This document shows positions 17,976 through 25,952 of a DNA stretch of 47,469 nucleotides, piece after piece. The notes below the pieces were generated by a model. That model was not told where the DNA came from. It did no database searches and worked only from the letters and a program-made list of their open reading frames with translations. Positions within the stretch are counted from its first letter, which is position 1; each line of letters begins with the position of its first letter. Source of the stretch: an uncultured Saprospiraceae bacterium (GTDB lineage: Bacteria > Bacteroidota > Bacteroidia > Chitinophagales > Saprospiraceae); NCBI GenBank assembly GCA_937941765.1, contig CALDGQ010000012.1, positions 1-47,469 on the forward strand. Direction: 5' to 3'. Both the position numbers and the translations under genes were made by a program.

Positions 17976-18680
17976 ATGCACGAAAATCTCTACGGATATC
18001 ATTGTGTCTTCACATTGCACAATAGTCGTACCTCTGAAAGAATGAAAAAATTCAAAGTTCAAAAAGGAAAATGTAGAATCTTATCCTTAAAAGAAGAGAT
18101 TGAATTGACAAAGTGCATAGGAGAAATCATTAAAGAAAAAGGCTATCGATGTGTCGCTTATAATATTTGTAAAGATCATGTGCATTTATTGTTAATTTCT
18201 GATCAAAAAGAACTCACCAAGACCGTAGGTGTAATAAAAGGTAAAAGTTCTTTCCTTTTTGGTAAACGTGGTTACAAAGAAAAAGGAGTTCCATTATGGT
18301 CACAAAAATTCTTCGATGCGCAATTGAATGAATGGAATTTGGCAAGGTTGAGTAAAATACCTGGAGTTATTTATGGTTCTACATATCTAGATAATACATT
18401 GGCTTATATTTTAAATAATCGTGTAAAACACAAGTTGGAATTATCAATAGAGTTGGAAGAAGTCATTGATGATTTTGTGATATCGGTCGAAGACGGATAC
18501 GATACGGGCTGGTTCAACGATACGAGCCCGTTGAACCGACTCGTGGGGCACGTGTGCACAAAAAAGGCCGCATCAAAGATGCGACCTTTCAAAAATGGGT
18601 GGAAGACGGGATTCGAACCCGCGACCCTCGGTACCACAAACCGATGCTCTAACCAACTGAGCTACAACCACCATATATGA
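17976..18680 (+). CDS. REP-associated Y1 (IS200-like) transposase, RAYT
   Basis: The product opens like Y1 transposases (MHENLYGYHCVFTLHN), has the HUH motif DHVHLLL (about residues 68-74), a KGKSSFLF segment, and the tyrosine helix YLDNTLAYILNNRVKHKLE, where the Tyr of AYILNN is the likely nucleophile. These enzymes nick and rejoin hairpin DNA; RAYTs act on REP palindromes. Palindromes flank this gene at 17855-17915 and 18505-18543. The frame does not stop after the catalytic region: it runs through the downstream palindrome, a terminator and antisense through the tRNA-His gene to 18680. The natural end is probably near 18500, so the stop may have been lost or replaced at insertion. Confidence refers to the identity, not to the 3' end. 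Confidence 0.85.
   Translation: MHENLYGYHCVFTLHNSRTSERMKKFKVQKGKCRILSLKEEIELTKCIGEIIKEKGYRCVAYNICKDHVHLLLISDQKELTKTVGVIKGKSSFLFGKRGYKEKGVPLWSQKFFDAQLNEWNLARLSKIPGVIYGSTYLDNTLAYILNNRVKHKLELSIELEEVIDDFVISVEDGYDTGWFNDTSPLNRLVGHVCTKKAASKMRPFKNGWKTGFEPATLGTTNRCSNQLSYNHHI
18505..18543. repeat. interleaved inverted repeats downstream of RAYT
   Basis: Segments run in the order A CGGGCT (18505), B GGTTCAACG (18511), A' AGCCCG (18525), B' CGTTGAACC (18529). This A-B-A'-B' order would form a pseudoknot rather than a simple hairpin. A further stem ACGAG/CTCGT spans 18522-18543. The GCCCGTTGAACC motif is shared with the upstream palindrome at 17855-17915. Confidence 0.7.
18560..18590 (-). terminator. intrinsic terminator of tRNA-His
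   Basis: Read on the minus strand, GGTCGCATC-TTT-GATGCGGCC is followed by TTTTTT. The 9-bp stem includes one G-U pair. It begins about 12 bp past the tRNA 3' end. Confidence 0.85.
18598..18672 (-). tRNA. tRNA-His (GUG)
   Basis: The cloverleaf reads, in order, an extra 5' G, GTGGTTG acceptor, GCTC/GAGC D stem, TCGGT-TTGTGGT-ACCGA anticodon arm with anticodon GTG, and the T arm GCGGG-TTCGAAT-CCCGT. The extra G opposite C73 is the tRNA-His identity element. CCA is not encoded. Under this fold the acceptor has two U-U oppositions. Its own terminator follows. Confidence 0.93.
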
Positions 18681-18783
18681 TTTGTCAAAGAATGAACTAA
18701 GACAAGCTATATACTAAAGCGCTGCAAAAATAGAATAAGTTCCCAAAAGAGGGAATACTTATCCTATTTTTTTCTTTTCCTTT

Positions 18784-19590
18784 TTATTCAGCAGGATCCG
18801 CCTTCAGCGTAAACTTCCTTGAAACAGGATTTAAAGGAACATTGGCAACTCCTCCTTTTTCGTCTAACAACGTCAATTTCACCTCATTTTCACCCAAAGG
18901 TAAACCATCAATGAAGTAAGGTTGCCAAGTATCGATCATATGCGCTGTGCCATTGATTTCTGCTTTTACCTTGTAATTTCGGCCCAATTCTGCATTGACC
19001 ATATAAAAATCAAGCATCACTCGGTCCGTAGCAGTTTTTCCAACGTAAGTCCCTTTTGGGCGGCTATAAAAAAGCATTGGAGTCGTTACATTTTTCTCCT
19101 GCAGGATTGAATTATTTTTAATATCGATTTTTTTGGCTGTGTATGCCGCTTTTGTTTTAATACTCTCATGATAGGATCGTGAAAGAAAAGCTAACAAATA
19201 ATGTTCACCATCATCTAATTTATAATCAAATTCAGAATTATATTTGGCTGCATAAGGGCCATTGTCAACGATCAAATGAATGTGTTGTCCTTTACCAGAA
19301 TTTGCACACATTTTCGTGGCTGCATCATCTGTTTGAGCACCTAGTTTGTAAGAACTACCACCGATACCAAAATCAAATTTTCCATTTTTAAAAGTCATGG
19401 AATTGATGGCCGCATCTGTAAAACTTGGCGATTTACTAAAGGGAGTAATCGTAATTTTTTTTGGAGTAGTGTCTGTAGATTTGGTTGCTTCAACTTTTTT
19501 AGGAGCCTCCTTTTTAGTGGTAGCAGCATCTTGTTGGCAAGCGAATAATCCGCATACGCACAAGGAAAGGACAAATAATATTCTTTTCAT
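18784..19590 (-). CDS. lipoprotein of unknown function
   Basis: The 268-residue product has a lipoprotein signal (MKRILFVLSLCVCGLFAC, lipobox LFAC, Cys18), a Thr/Lys-rich linker, and a globular part with GKGQHIHLIVDNGPYAAKY (about residues 98-116) and GEHYLLAFLSRSYHESIK. The C-terminus (LGENEVKLTLLDEKGG) looks like an Ig-type strand pattern. Similar Bacteroidota lipoproteins exist, but I cannot give a function. It is divergent from the copper ATPase with about 100 bp between starts, so a shared control region is possible. Confidence 0.7.
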   Translation of the reverse strand: MKRILFVLSLCVCGLFACQQDAATTKKEAPKKVEATKSTDTTPKKITITPFSKSPSFTDAAINSMTFKNGKFDFGIGGSSYKLGAQTDDAATKMCANSGKGQHIHLIVDNGPYAAKYNSEFDYKLDDGEHYLLAFLSRSYHESIKTKAAYTAKKIDIKNNSILQEKNVTTPMLFYSRPKGTYVGKTATDRVMLDFYMVNAELGRNYKVKAEINGTAHMIDTWQPYFIDGLPLGENEVKLTLLDEKGGVANVPLNPVSRKFTLKADPAE

Positions 19591-19688
19591 AACAGAAATG
19601 GGTTTTTCATGAATCTAATGGCAACTCTTTTTGTCAAAAAAGTGTTTATATTATAGACAAAAGAAGTCGTACAAAAGTACAAATTTTT

Positions 19689-21785
19689 ATGCAGACCAAT
19701 AAAATAGAATTGACGGTAGATGGGATGACCTGTACAGGTTGTGCGGCCAATGTCGAGCGCTATTTAACCAAAAAAGGATTGTCCGATGTATACGTCAATT
19801 TCTCAACAAAAGAAGTCATTTTTGAAAAGAATAAAGGACTCAAAATTGATGAGATCAAACAAGGAATTACAAATCTAGGATTTGTGGTAGTTGAAGGGGA
19901 TAAGCCGATACCATTTTGGTCGCTTGAAAAAAAATTAATCCTTGCCTCCATTTTTACCATCCCACTTTTTTTGCATCACATGTTTATGATGGTTGGTATT
20001 CCTATTTCTTTTTTGGATAATTTTTGGGTGCAATTTGGTATTTGTTTACCTGTTTTTATTATCGGTGTTTTGCATTTTGGAAGAAGCGCCTGGATGTCTG
20101 TTCGAGAAGGAATGCCGAATATGGATGTGCTCATTTTCATAGGTTCAACAGCAGCATTTATTTATAGTTTAATTGGAACAATCCTTAATGAACACGCATA
20201 CATTTTTTATGAGACGAGTGCAATGATTATTACATTGGTATTGTTAGGAAATTTGATTGAAAAAAGAGCGGTGGACCAAACAACGAATGCTATCAAAGAA
20301 TTATCCAAGCTAAAAGTCGAAAAAGCAAATGTGGTGATGCCTTCTGGAGTCATTATTAGTGTCAAAACTGCTGAGTTGATGCCAGGGAATATTTTGCAAA
20401 TCAATGAGGGAGATAAAGTGCCTACGGATGGGATTATTATTTCTGGAAATGGATTGTTAAATGAATCTTTACTGACTGGTGAAAGCATTCCTGTTCATAA
20501 AAAGATAGATGATCCTGTAATCGGTGCCTCTATTGTTGAAGATGGAAATTTCCGAATGAAAGTAACTGCAGTTGGGAAAAATACAGTTTTAACAAATATT
20601 ATCGACTTAGTAAAAAAAGCACAACAAGACAAACCCGACATACAACGATTGGCAGATAAAATCAGTGCTATTTTTGTTCCTGTTGTTCTTACCATATCAG
20701 TTTTAACTTTAGTAATCTCTTACTTTGTATTTGGAATTCCTTTTGGAGAAGCATTAATGCGTGCAATTGCAGTGTTGGTAATTTCATGCCCTTGTGCAAT
20801 GGGACTGGCGACTCCAACAGCAGTCATGGTTGGAGTAGGGCGATTAGCAAAAAATGGCATATTGATCAAAGGAGGGCAAACGGTAGAGACTTTCGCTAGT
20901 ATTAAAAATATAGTTTTTGACAAAACTGGAACCTTAACCACAGGTGATTTTGAAGTTAAAAATATCGAGTATTTTGGAAACGAGCAAGAAATCAATTCGA
21001 TTATCTATGAAATCGAACAACACTCTTCCCATCCGATTGCAAAGTCTTTAGTTAAAGCTTTTCCGCAAAATGGAGTAACGACAACATTTGAATCAATAGA
21101 AGAAATAAAAGGTGTCGGAATGAAAGCAATAGATGTGGATGGGAATAACTATCATTTGGGTTCAAATAAAGTGTTGAAAGGAAAGTTTGATACGCCGTCG
21201 CATGATATTTACCTTACAAAAAATAGCAAACTCATTGCAACAATAGATTTACAAGATGACCTCAAAACTGAAACCAAAGAAGTGCTCGATTTTTTAAGGG
21301 CCGAAAATATCAATTCAATCATCTTAAGTGGTGACAAAGAAATCAAAACCAAACAAGTTGCCGAAAAACTAGGTATAGATTACTTAGCAGAGCAATTGCC
21401 AGCACAAAAACTTTTAAAAATAGAGTCACTTTCCAACAGTGCACCTACGGCAATGGTGGGAGATGGAATCAATGATGCACCTGCATTGGCAAGAGCGACT
21501 ATTGGCGTTTCATTAAGTGATGCATCACAGACTGCTATTCAAACAGCACAAGTAGTATTGATGAACGGTAATATCGGTAAGCTAAAAAAAGCAATTCAGA
21601 TTGCTAAACATACTTTACTAACCATCAAACAAAATTTATTTTGGGCTTTCGCTTATAACATCATTGCTATTCCGATTGCAGCATTAGGATTTCTGAACCC
21701 GATGTGGGGTGCGATTTTTATGGCACTATCTGATGTAGTTGTGATTGGAAATTCAATTCGGTTGCGAAATAAACGAGTGGATTAA
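19689..21785 (+). CDS. copA: copper-translocating P1B-type ATPase
   Basis: The 698-residue product has one N-terminal heavy-metal-associated domain (GMTCTGCAAN, metal-binding C15 and C18), eight predicted membrane helices, the transport motif CPC at 367-369, phosphorylated D411 in DKTGTLT, the HP motif in HSSHPIAKSL and GDGINDAPALA. The CPC motif plus CxxC domain place it with Cu(+) exporters. It is an inner-membrane pump. The length is typical for one-HMA members. It has no adjacent CopZ, CueR or efflux RND genes. The start follows an AT-rich leader without an SD sequence. Confidence 0.95.
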   Translation: MQTNKIELTVDGMTCTGCAANVERYLTKKGLSDVYVNFSTKEVIFEKNKGLKIDEIKQGITNLGFVVVEGDKPIPFWSLEKKLILASIFTIPLFLHHMFMMVGIPISFLDNFWVQFGICLPVFIIGVLHFGRSAWMSVREGMPNMDVLIFIGSTAAFIYSLIGTILNEHAYIFYETSAMIITLVLLGNLIEKRAVDQTTNAIKELSKLKVEKANVVMPSGVIISVKTAELMPGNILQINEGDKVPTDGIIISGNGLLNESLLTGESIPVHKKIDDPVIGASIVEDGNFRMKVTAVGKNTVLTNIIDLVKKAQQDKPDIQRLADKISAIFVPVVLTISVLTLVISYFVFGIPFGEALMRAIAVLVISCPCAMGLATPTAVMVGVGRLAKNGILIKGGQTVETFASIKNIVFDKTGTLTTGDFEVKNIEYFGNEQEINSIIYEIEQHSSHPIAKSLVKAFPQNGVTTTFESIEEIKGVGMKAIDVDGNNYHLGSNKVLKGKFDTPSHDIYLTKNSKLIATIDLQDDLKTETKEVLDFLRAENINSIILSGDKEIKTKQVAEKLGIDYLAEQLPAQKLLKIESLSNSAPTAMVGDGINDAPALARATIGVSLSDASQTAIQTAQVVLMNGNIGKLKKAIQIAKHTLLTIKQNLFWAFAYNIIAIPIAALGFLNPMWGAIFMALSDVVVIGNSIRLRNKRVD

Positions 21786-21790
21786 ATGGA

Positions 21791-22522
21791 TTAAGAATCG
21801 ATGTTTTCCATCATATCATACAACCAATTTATTTCATTCAAATCTTTTTCTTCTAGCTCAATCTCATTCATAATAATGGATTCAAATTTTTTGTAGAATT
21901 TTTGCTGCGTAGCTGTTTGATACACCCAATCACTGATCAATTCAATGGTATCTTTAGACCCAAAACTATTTTTGAAGCGACGTTTTCTAAGCCAATCAAA
22001 TTCGTTAACAATCATTTCTTTAAAGTGAAGGCTAGCAGTTACCGAATCACTAGACTCCCAAATTTGTAAAAATGGTGTTAGATCAAACCTTGCAAGGTCA
22101 TACATAATCAAAATGTCTGTAATCTCGGTGTACGCTGATTGAATTGGAAAGTCATTTAAACATTTTTCAAAAAAGTAAACAGCAAAATTTTCAATCAATT
22201 CCCATTCTTCTATTAACCATTGATCTTTTTTATAAAATGATAAATTTCTAAGACAAAGTTCTACTGAATGAGATGGAAATTCGTATTGATTTATCAAATC
22301 AAGATATCTAGGCAAAAAGTGTTTAAATTCTGAAATAATGGGGTGGTGTGCTTGTGCTGAATCATTGTAGAGCGATAATAAATCCACATCGATTTTGCGA
22401 ACCTCTAAATTGATCAATCGATTGACTTCATCTACATTCAAGCAACAAGTAGTACAGACATTGGAAATACTTGAGATCTGATAATCCTGAAATAATTGAT
22501 AAGCATTTTTTATTAGGTCCAT
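21791..22522 (-). CDS. hypothetical protein, mostly helical
   Basis: The 243-residue product is acidic and rich in aromatic residues with regular helical periodicity. A CTTCCLNVDEVNRL segment at about residues 23-36 contains a CxxCC cluster that could bind metal. There is no signal peptide or membrane span. I do not recognise the family. It is convergent with copA, with only 5 bp between the two stop codons. Confidence 0.65.
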   Translation of the reverse strand: MDLIKNAYQLFQDYQISSISNVCTTCCLNVDEVNRLINLEVRKIDVDLLSLYNDSAQAHHPIISEFKHFLPRYLDLINQYEFPSHSVELCLRNLSFYKKDQWLIEEWELIENFAVYFFEKCLNDFPIQSAYTEITDILIMYDLARFDLTPFLQIWESSDSVTASLHFKEMIVNEFDWLRKRRFKNSFGSKDTIELISDWVYQTATQQKFYKKFESIIMNEIELEEKDLNEINWLYDMMENIDS

Positions 22523-22579
22523 TGGTAATTCAAATTAATGAAATGCCAACGGACTTGCAATAAAATTTTCGATCCAAAT

Positions 22580-22625
22580 AAAAAAAGCAGGTATGTTGAC
22601 AAGGGACTCAGCCAACATTACCTGC
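22580..22625 (-). terminator. intrinsic terminator, minus strand
   Basis: On the minus strand GCAGGTAATGTTG pairs with CAACATACCTGC (one bulge) and is followed by TTTTTTT. No intact gene ends just upstream; the nearest minus frame is the orphan T9SS tail at 22933. Confidence 0.7.
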
Positions 22626-22932
22626 CAATTAGGATTTAATAAAGTGCTTCTGGATAAGCGCTCTTATAAACAGCACGATATTTTTCCTAATTACATTTAG
22701 TAAGCTTGATAAATCAGGGATATAGGATGACCTCACATTTTTTTAAGTTCTATCGATATCTTTAGGTGTCGTGTAATTGTTGTTGGTAAATAACTTTATT
22801 ATTGAAATTTGTTAGGCTCCTTCAGAACTTTGACCACCACTCTATTCAATAAGGGCGATGTCCCTATTTTAATTGCATTACTCCGTTTGGGTAAATTGTA
22901 TGTTAACTAAAAAGGCTTAAAAAGAGTGAAGA
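22626..22932 (-). other. possible non-coding transcript region
   Basis: This 307-bp gene-free stretch ends, on the minus strand, in a structured hairpin GTGCT...ATAAG-AGCG-CTTAT...AGCAC (about 22633-22668) followed by the terminator at 22580-22625. A hairpin just ahead of a strong terminator suggests the 3' part of a small RNA or a structured 3' UTR. A 35-codon frame here (ending NRVVVKVLKEPNKFQ) lacks a good start and may be gene debris. Confidence 0.35.
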
Positions 22933-23175
22933 TCAATAAATGACCACTTCTTTCATCCATTCATCAGTAGCAGTTTCAACAACTAAAAAATAGGTGCTAG
23001 CAATCAAATTCGTCAAAAAAATGTGTTCCTTAATGGTGGTGCCTGAAAACTCCTCAGTCCATACTTTTTTGCCAATTGCATCAAGCAGATGTAAAACACC
23101 TTCTTCATGTTTATCAAATAAAATTTCGATATCGAATACACCACTATTCGGGTTAGGAAATAGTTTGCAAATCAT
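22933..23175 (-). pseudogene. orphan T9SS type A sorting domain
   Basis: The 80-codon product is essentially only a T9SS sorting domain: LFPNPNSGVFDIEILF, LLDAIGKKVWTEEFSG, LIASTYFLVVET and WMKEVVIY. It has no signal peptide, and an in-frame stop lies 12 bp upstream of the ATG. It is therefore probably the 3' remnant of a deleted secreted-protein gene, although independent expression cannot be ruled out. Confidence 0.65.
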
Positions 23176-23429
23176 AAACGGGGTTGGTTAGGGGCAATGG
23201 TTAAAAAGTATTCCATTCAATAATGGAAAAGGTTTATAGTTGGAAAACAAAACGTATGGTGTAATGATTCAAACATATAGCAAAATAATTTAATATTAAA
23301 ACCCATTTTTTTCGTTTTGTCAAGAAAAAATCAGGAATTTGAAAAGTACAAACTGTTAAAATGATTTTTTTTTATTTTAAAAATTTAAGAATAAAATAAT
23401 CCTGTCTCAATTTTTTTAAGTTTACAAAA

Positions 23430-24146
23430 GTGAAGAGAATCCAACTTATATCAGGACCACGCAATCTGTCAACTGCGCTAATGTATTCCTTTCAAAATAG
23501 GGGAGACACAAGGGTATTGGATGAGCCCATGTATGCACATTATTTGTCAAAAAATAATGTGGACCATCCAGGAAAAAAAGAAATTTTAAATTCTCAATTT
23601 TCTGAAATAAAAAAAGTGAAGGACGAAGTTTTATTTAAAAACTATCCAATTGACTATCTTTTTATTAAAAATATGGCACATCATTTTATAGGGATTGACT
23701 GGAATTTCATTTTGGAAATGGAAAATATAATCTACATCCGCAATCCGAAACAGTTAATTGCCTCTTTCGCCAAAGTGATTGACCAACCAACATTACAAGA
23801 TATTGGTATTGAGCTTGAGTATCAATTGTATGAATTTCTAATCGAAAATAATAAAACGCCAATCATTTTAGACTCAGGCGAGTTGCTAAAAAATCCTCAA
23901 AAAATACTTCAGTTAATTTGTGCAAAATTAAGGATTCCATTTACTGAAAAGATGTTACATTGGGAGGCAGGACCTAGAAAGGAAGATGGAGTTTGGGCCA
24001 AATATTGGTATGCCAATGTTCATCAGTCCACGGGATTTGCAAAACAAAAAACTAGCGATCGACCCTTGCCAAATCAATTACTGCCATTGTATGAAAAAGC
24101 AATGCAATTTTATAAACCACTATTTGAAAAATCAATAAAAGCCTAA
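23430..24146 (+). CDS. sulfotransferase-like protein
   Basis: The 238-residue product has the PAPS-binding signature regions of the sulfotransferase fold: the 5'-phosphosulfate loop SGPRNLSTALMYSF at about residues 7-20, and YIRNPKQLIASFAK at about 108-121, which fits the 3'-phosphate motif. The start is a GTG. The gene runs into the class IV aminotransferase gene with a 3-bp gap, so they are one operon. Possible roles are sulfation of an amino-acid-derived compound or a related nucleotide-dependent transfer; neither is shown by the sequence. Confidence 0.78.
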   Translation: MKRIQLISGPRNLSTALMYSFQNRGDTRVLDEPMYAHYLSKNNVDHPGKKEILNSQFSEIKKVKDEVLFKNYPIDYLFIKNMAHHFIGIDWNFILEMENIIYIRNPKQLIASFAKVIDQPTLQDIGIELEYQLYEFLIENNKTPIILDSGELLKNPQKILQLICAKLRIPFTEKMLHWEAGPRKEDGVWAKYWYANVHQSTGFAKQKTSDRPLPNQLLPLYEKAMQFYKPLFEKSIKA

Positions 24147-24149
24147 ATA

Positions 24150-25049
24150 ATGTTACAACAATTCAATCCAAAAAATAAAGACTTACAAGTTTATATTAAA
24201 GACCGTTTGTATCATCGAGATGAAGCGAAAGTTTCGGTTTTCGATAGTGTGGTACAAGGAGGCGATGCGGTCTGGGAAGGATTGCGATTGTATAAATGGG
24301 GCGTCTTTTTATTGGATCGTCACCTCAATAGAATGTATGAATCTGCCAAAGCTCTGGCCTTCGTAGATATTCCATCCGATGAGGAAGTCAAAAAAGCATT
24401 GGCCGAAACTTTTAAAGCCAATAATATGACGGATGGCGTGCATGTAAGGTTAACTTTAACACGAGGAGAAAAGATCACTTCGGGAATGGATCCGCGACTC
24501 AATCAAAACGGTAGTTGTCTAATCATACTACCAGAACACAAACCACCTGTTTATGACAATGAGAAAGGAATAAAAATTATCACTTCTTCCATTAGAAGAA
24601 ACAACCCTTCATTCTTAGATTCCAAAATCCATCATGCCAATTTGCTTAACAATATACAAGCAAAAATTCAGTCCAATGTGGCAGGCGCTGACGCTGCACT
24701 CATGCTAGATCACCAAGGTTTTGCTGCGGAATTGAATGGCACCAATATTTTTATGGCCAAAAAAGGAATTGTGTATACACCTTTTGCAGATGCATGTTTA
24801 CATGGTGTTACAAGGGGCTTTATTATGGAGCTATGTAAAAAGCACAACATCGAAATTTATGAAAAAAATCTTTCATTAACGGAGTTGTACAATGCAGATG
24901 AAGTATTCACAACAGGAACAATGGGGGAGTTGACACCTGTTACGTCAATCGATGACCGTGTTATTGAAAACCGGAATGGTTCTGATGTTATGAAGACTTT
25001 GATTCATCATTTTGAAGGGGCGATTGAGCCTTTTTGTGTAAAGGTGTGA
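24150..25049 (+). CDS. class IV aminotransferase (BCAT/D-AAT/ADCL type)
   Basis: The 299-residue product is a fold-type IV PLP enzyme: FDSVVQGGDAVWEGLRLYK at about residues 31-49, RLTLTRGE with a conserved Arg, the Lys region FLDSKIHHANLLNNIQAK (K about 163), the Glu region AAELNGTNIFM, and the C-terminal EVFTTGTMGELTPVTSID. That pattern covers branched-chain aminotransferase, D-amino-acid aminotransferase and aminodeoxychorismate lyase, and I cannot separate them from sequence alone. It is coupled to the sulfotransferase gene upstream (3-bp gap). Confidence 0.88.
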   Translation: MLQQFNPKNKDLQVYIKDRLYHRDEAKVSVFDSVVQGGDAVWEGLRLYKWGVFLLDRHLNRMYESAKALAFVDIPSDEEVKKALAETFKANNMTDGVHVRLTLTRGEKITSGMDPRLNQNGSCLIILPEHKPPVYDNEKGIKIITSSIRRNNPSFLDSKIHHANLLNNIQAKIQSNVAGADAALMLDHQGFAAELNGTNIFMAKKGIVYTPFADACLHGVTRGFIMELCKKHNIEIYEKNLSLTELYNADEVFTTGTMGELTPVTSIDDRVIENRNGSDVMKTLIHHFEGAIEPFCVKV

Positions 25050-25226
25050 TATGAAATAAATGCGATTTTTCATTCGATTAAAGTCGAAAATAGAATAAAA
25101 AAGAATAATTCTATAATCGAGTTGATTTTGCCAATGAAATAGATTAGATTTGAATAGTACATACTGTACAAGCCTGATGCCCGAGAGCGCAACGGGAGAT
25201 TTCCTAACTAAAAAAAGGAGGTATTC

Positions 25227-25289
25227 ATGAAATTATCTATGTCAACAGTCAAATTTCTTATTAACAGCAAAACAACAATTCAATCCTGA
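25227..25289 (+). CDS. SD-led small ORF, 20 aa
   Basis: A strong Shine-Dalgarno sequence AAGGAGGT (25215-25222) sits 4 bp before ATG at 25227. This is unusual in Bacteroidota, where SD use is rare. The frame encodes MKLSMSTVKFLINSKTTIQS then stops. The +1 frame stays open further, to TAA at 25318, and reads LLTAKQQFNPDIQEGLNNEV, which looks more protein-like. It may be a leader peptide, a small gene with a frameshift, or a decayed gene. The unit ends at a strong terminator at 25378. Confidence 0.35.
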   Translation: MKLSMSTVKFLINSKTTIQS

Positions 25290-25377
25290 TATTCAGGAAG
25301 GTCTTAATAATGAAGTATAAGTCATAACGCTTGTACTTTCATGAGTTTTTTTGCTTAATAAGCAATTAGCTGAAGAG

Positions 25378-25415
25378 AAATCCCTTGTAATCTATCATGA
25401 TTACAAGGGATTTTT
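25378..25415 (+). terminator. intrinsic terminator
   Basis: A perfect 12-bp stem, TCCCTTGTAATC / GATTACAAGGGA, extended by three A-T pairs, has a 6-nt loop and then TTTTT. It closes the plus-strand segment that contains the SD-led small ORF and could serve the aminotransferase operon as well. Confidence 0.85.
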
Positions 25416-25421
25416 AGTTGT

Positions 25422-25602
25422 ACTAACCCTTACAAAAGCGTGCTCTTGACGCGTTGTTTTATCTGCTGAAGATGAGGATTGTTTTCACGATCCCATTCTG
25501 TTGGAGCCTAACAATGAAAAGCAATCTTCCTACGTCGGCTTGTACTTTTTTTTATTTGCACTAACGCTTAAAAGACGAGCTCTTGACGAGTTAGCACAAA
25601 TA
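25422..25602. repeat. diverged direct repeat pair, one copy in a palindrome
   Basis: The segment 25422-25455 and the segment 25560-25592 share ACTAACnCTTA...GCTCTTGACGnGTT. The second copy lies in an imperfect palindrome (TTATTTG...CAAATAA and TAAC...GTTA) ending at 25602, immediately before the tRNA-Ser terminator. Nothing else is apparent between them. Confidence 0.55.
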
Positions 25603-25630
25603 AAAAAAGCTGCTCACTAAGGTGAGCAAC
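25603..25630 (-). terminator. intrinsic terminator of tRNA-Ser
   Basis: On the minus strand TGCTCAC-CTTA-GTGAGCA is followed by a T-rich run (GCTTTTTTTA). It starts 10 bp beyond the tRNA 3' end. Confidence 0.8.
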
Positions 25631-25639
25631 TTTTCGTTG

Positions 25640-25727
25640 CGGAAGAGGAGGGATTCGAACCCCCGGTACCCGTTAAGGTACGTCGGTTTTCAAGACCGGT
25701 GCATTAAACCAGCTCTGCCACTCTTCC
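25640..25727 (-). tRNA. tRNA-Ser (UGA)
   Basis: The 88-nt gene has acceptor GGAAGAG/CTCTTCC with G73, a D arm, anticodon loop CTTGAAA (anticodon TGA), the long class II variable arm GTACC-TTAACG-GGTAC typical of tRNA-Ser, and T arm GGGGG-TTCGAAT-CCCTC. CCA is not encoded. One C-A opposition occurs at the top of the anticodon stem. Confidence 0.95.
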
Positions 25728-25952
25728 TAAAATATTTTTCCAATAAAGTTTACATATTTCTGTGTTGCTTCATTAAGCGCTGCAAATGTATGAGATTCTT
25801 TGCAAAAATGAAACATCAAACCGCTTTTTTTATTGATTATTGAGTGTTTTTTCAATTAAAACTAGATTAAACTTATTAGGTCCAATTATTATGTGTTTTC
25901 CCTTCCTTTTCCCTATCTATGCAGCTACAAACATATATGAAAAACACATACT

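Noticed and set aside
22790..22915. 35-codon minus frame ending NRVVVKVLKEPNKFQ
   Set aside because: It has no suitable start and no recognisable domain; it may be debris of a lost gene.
25622..25843. 73-codon plus-strand frame
   Set aside because: It is the antisense reading of tRNA-Ser and its terminator.
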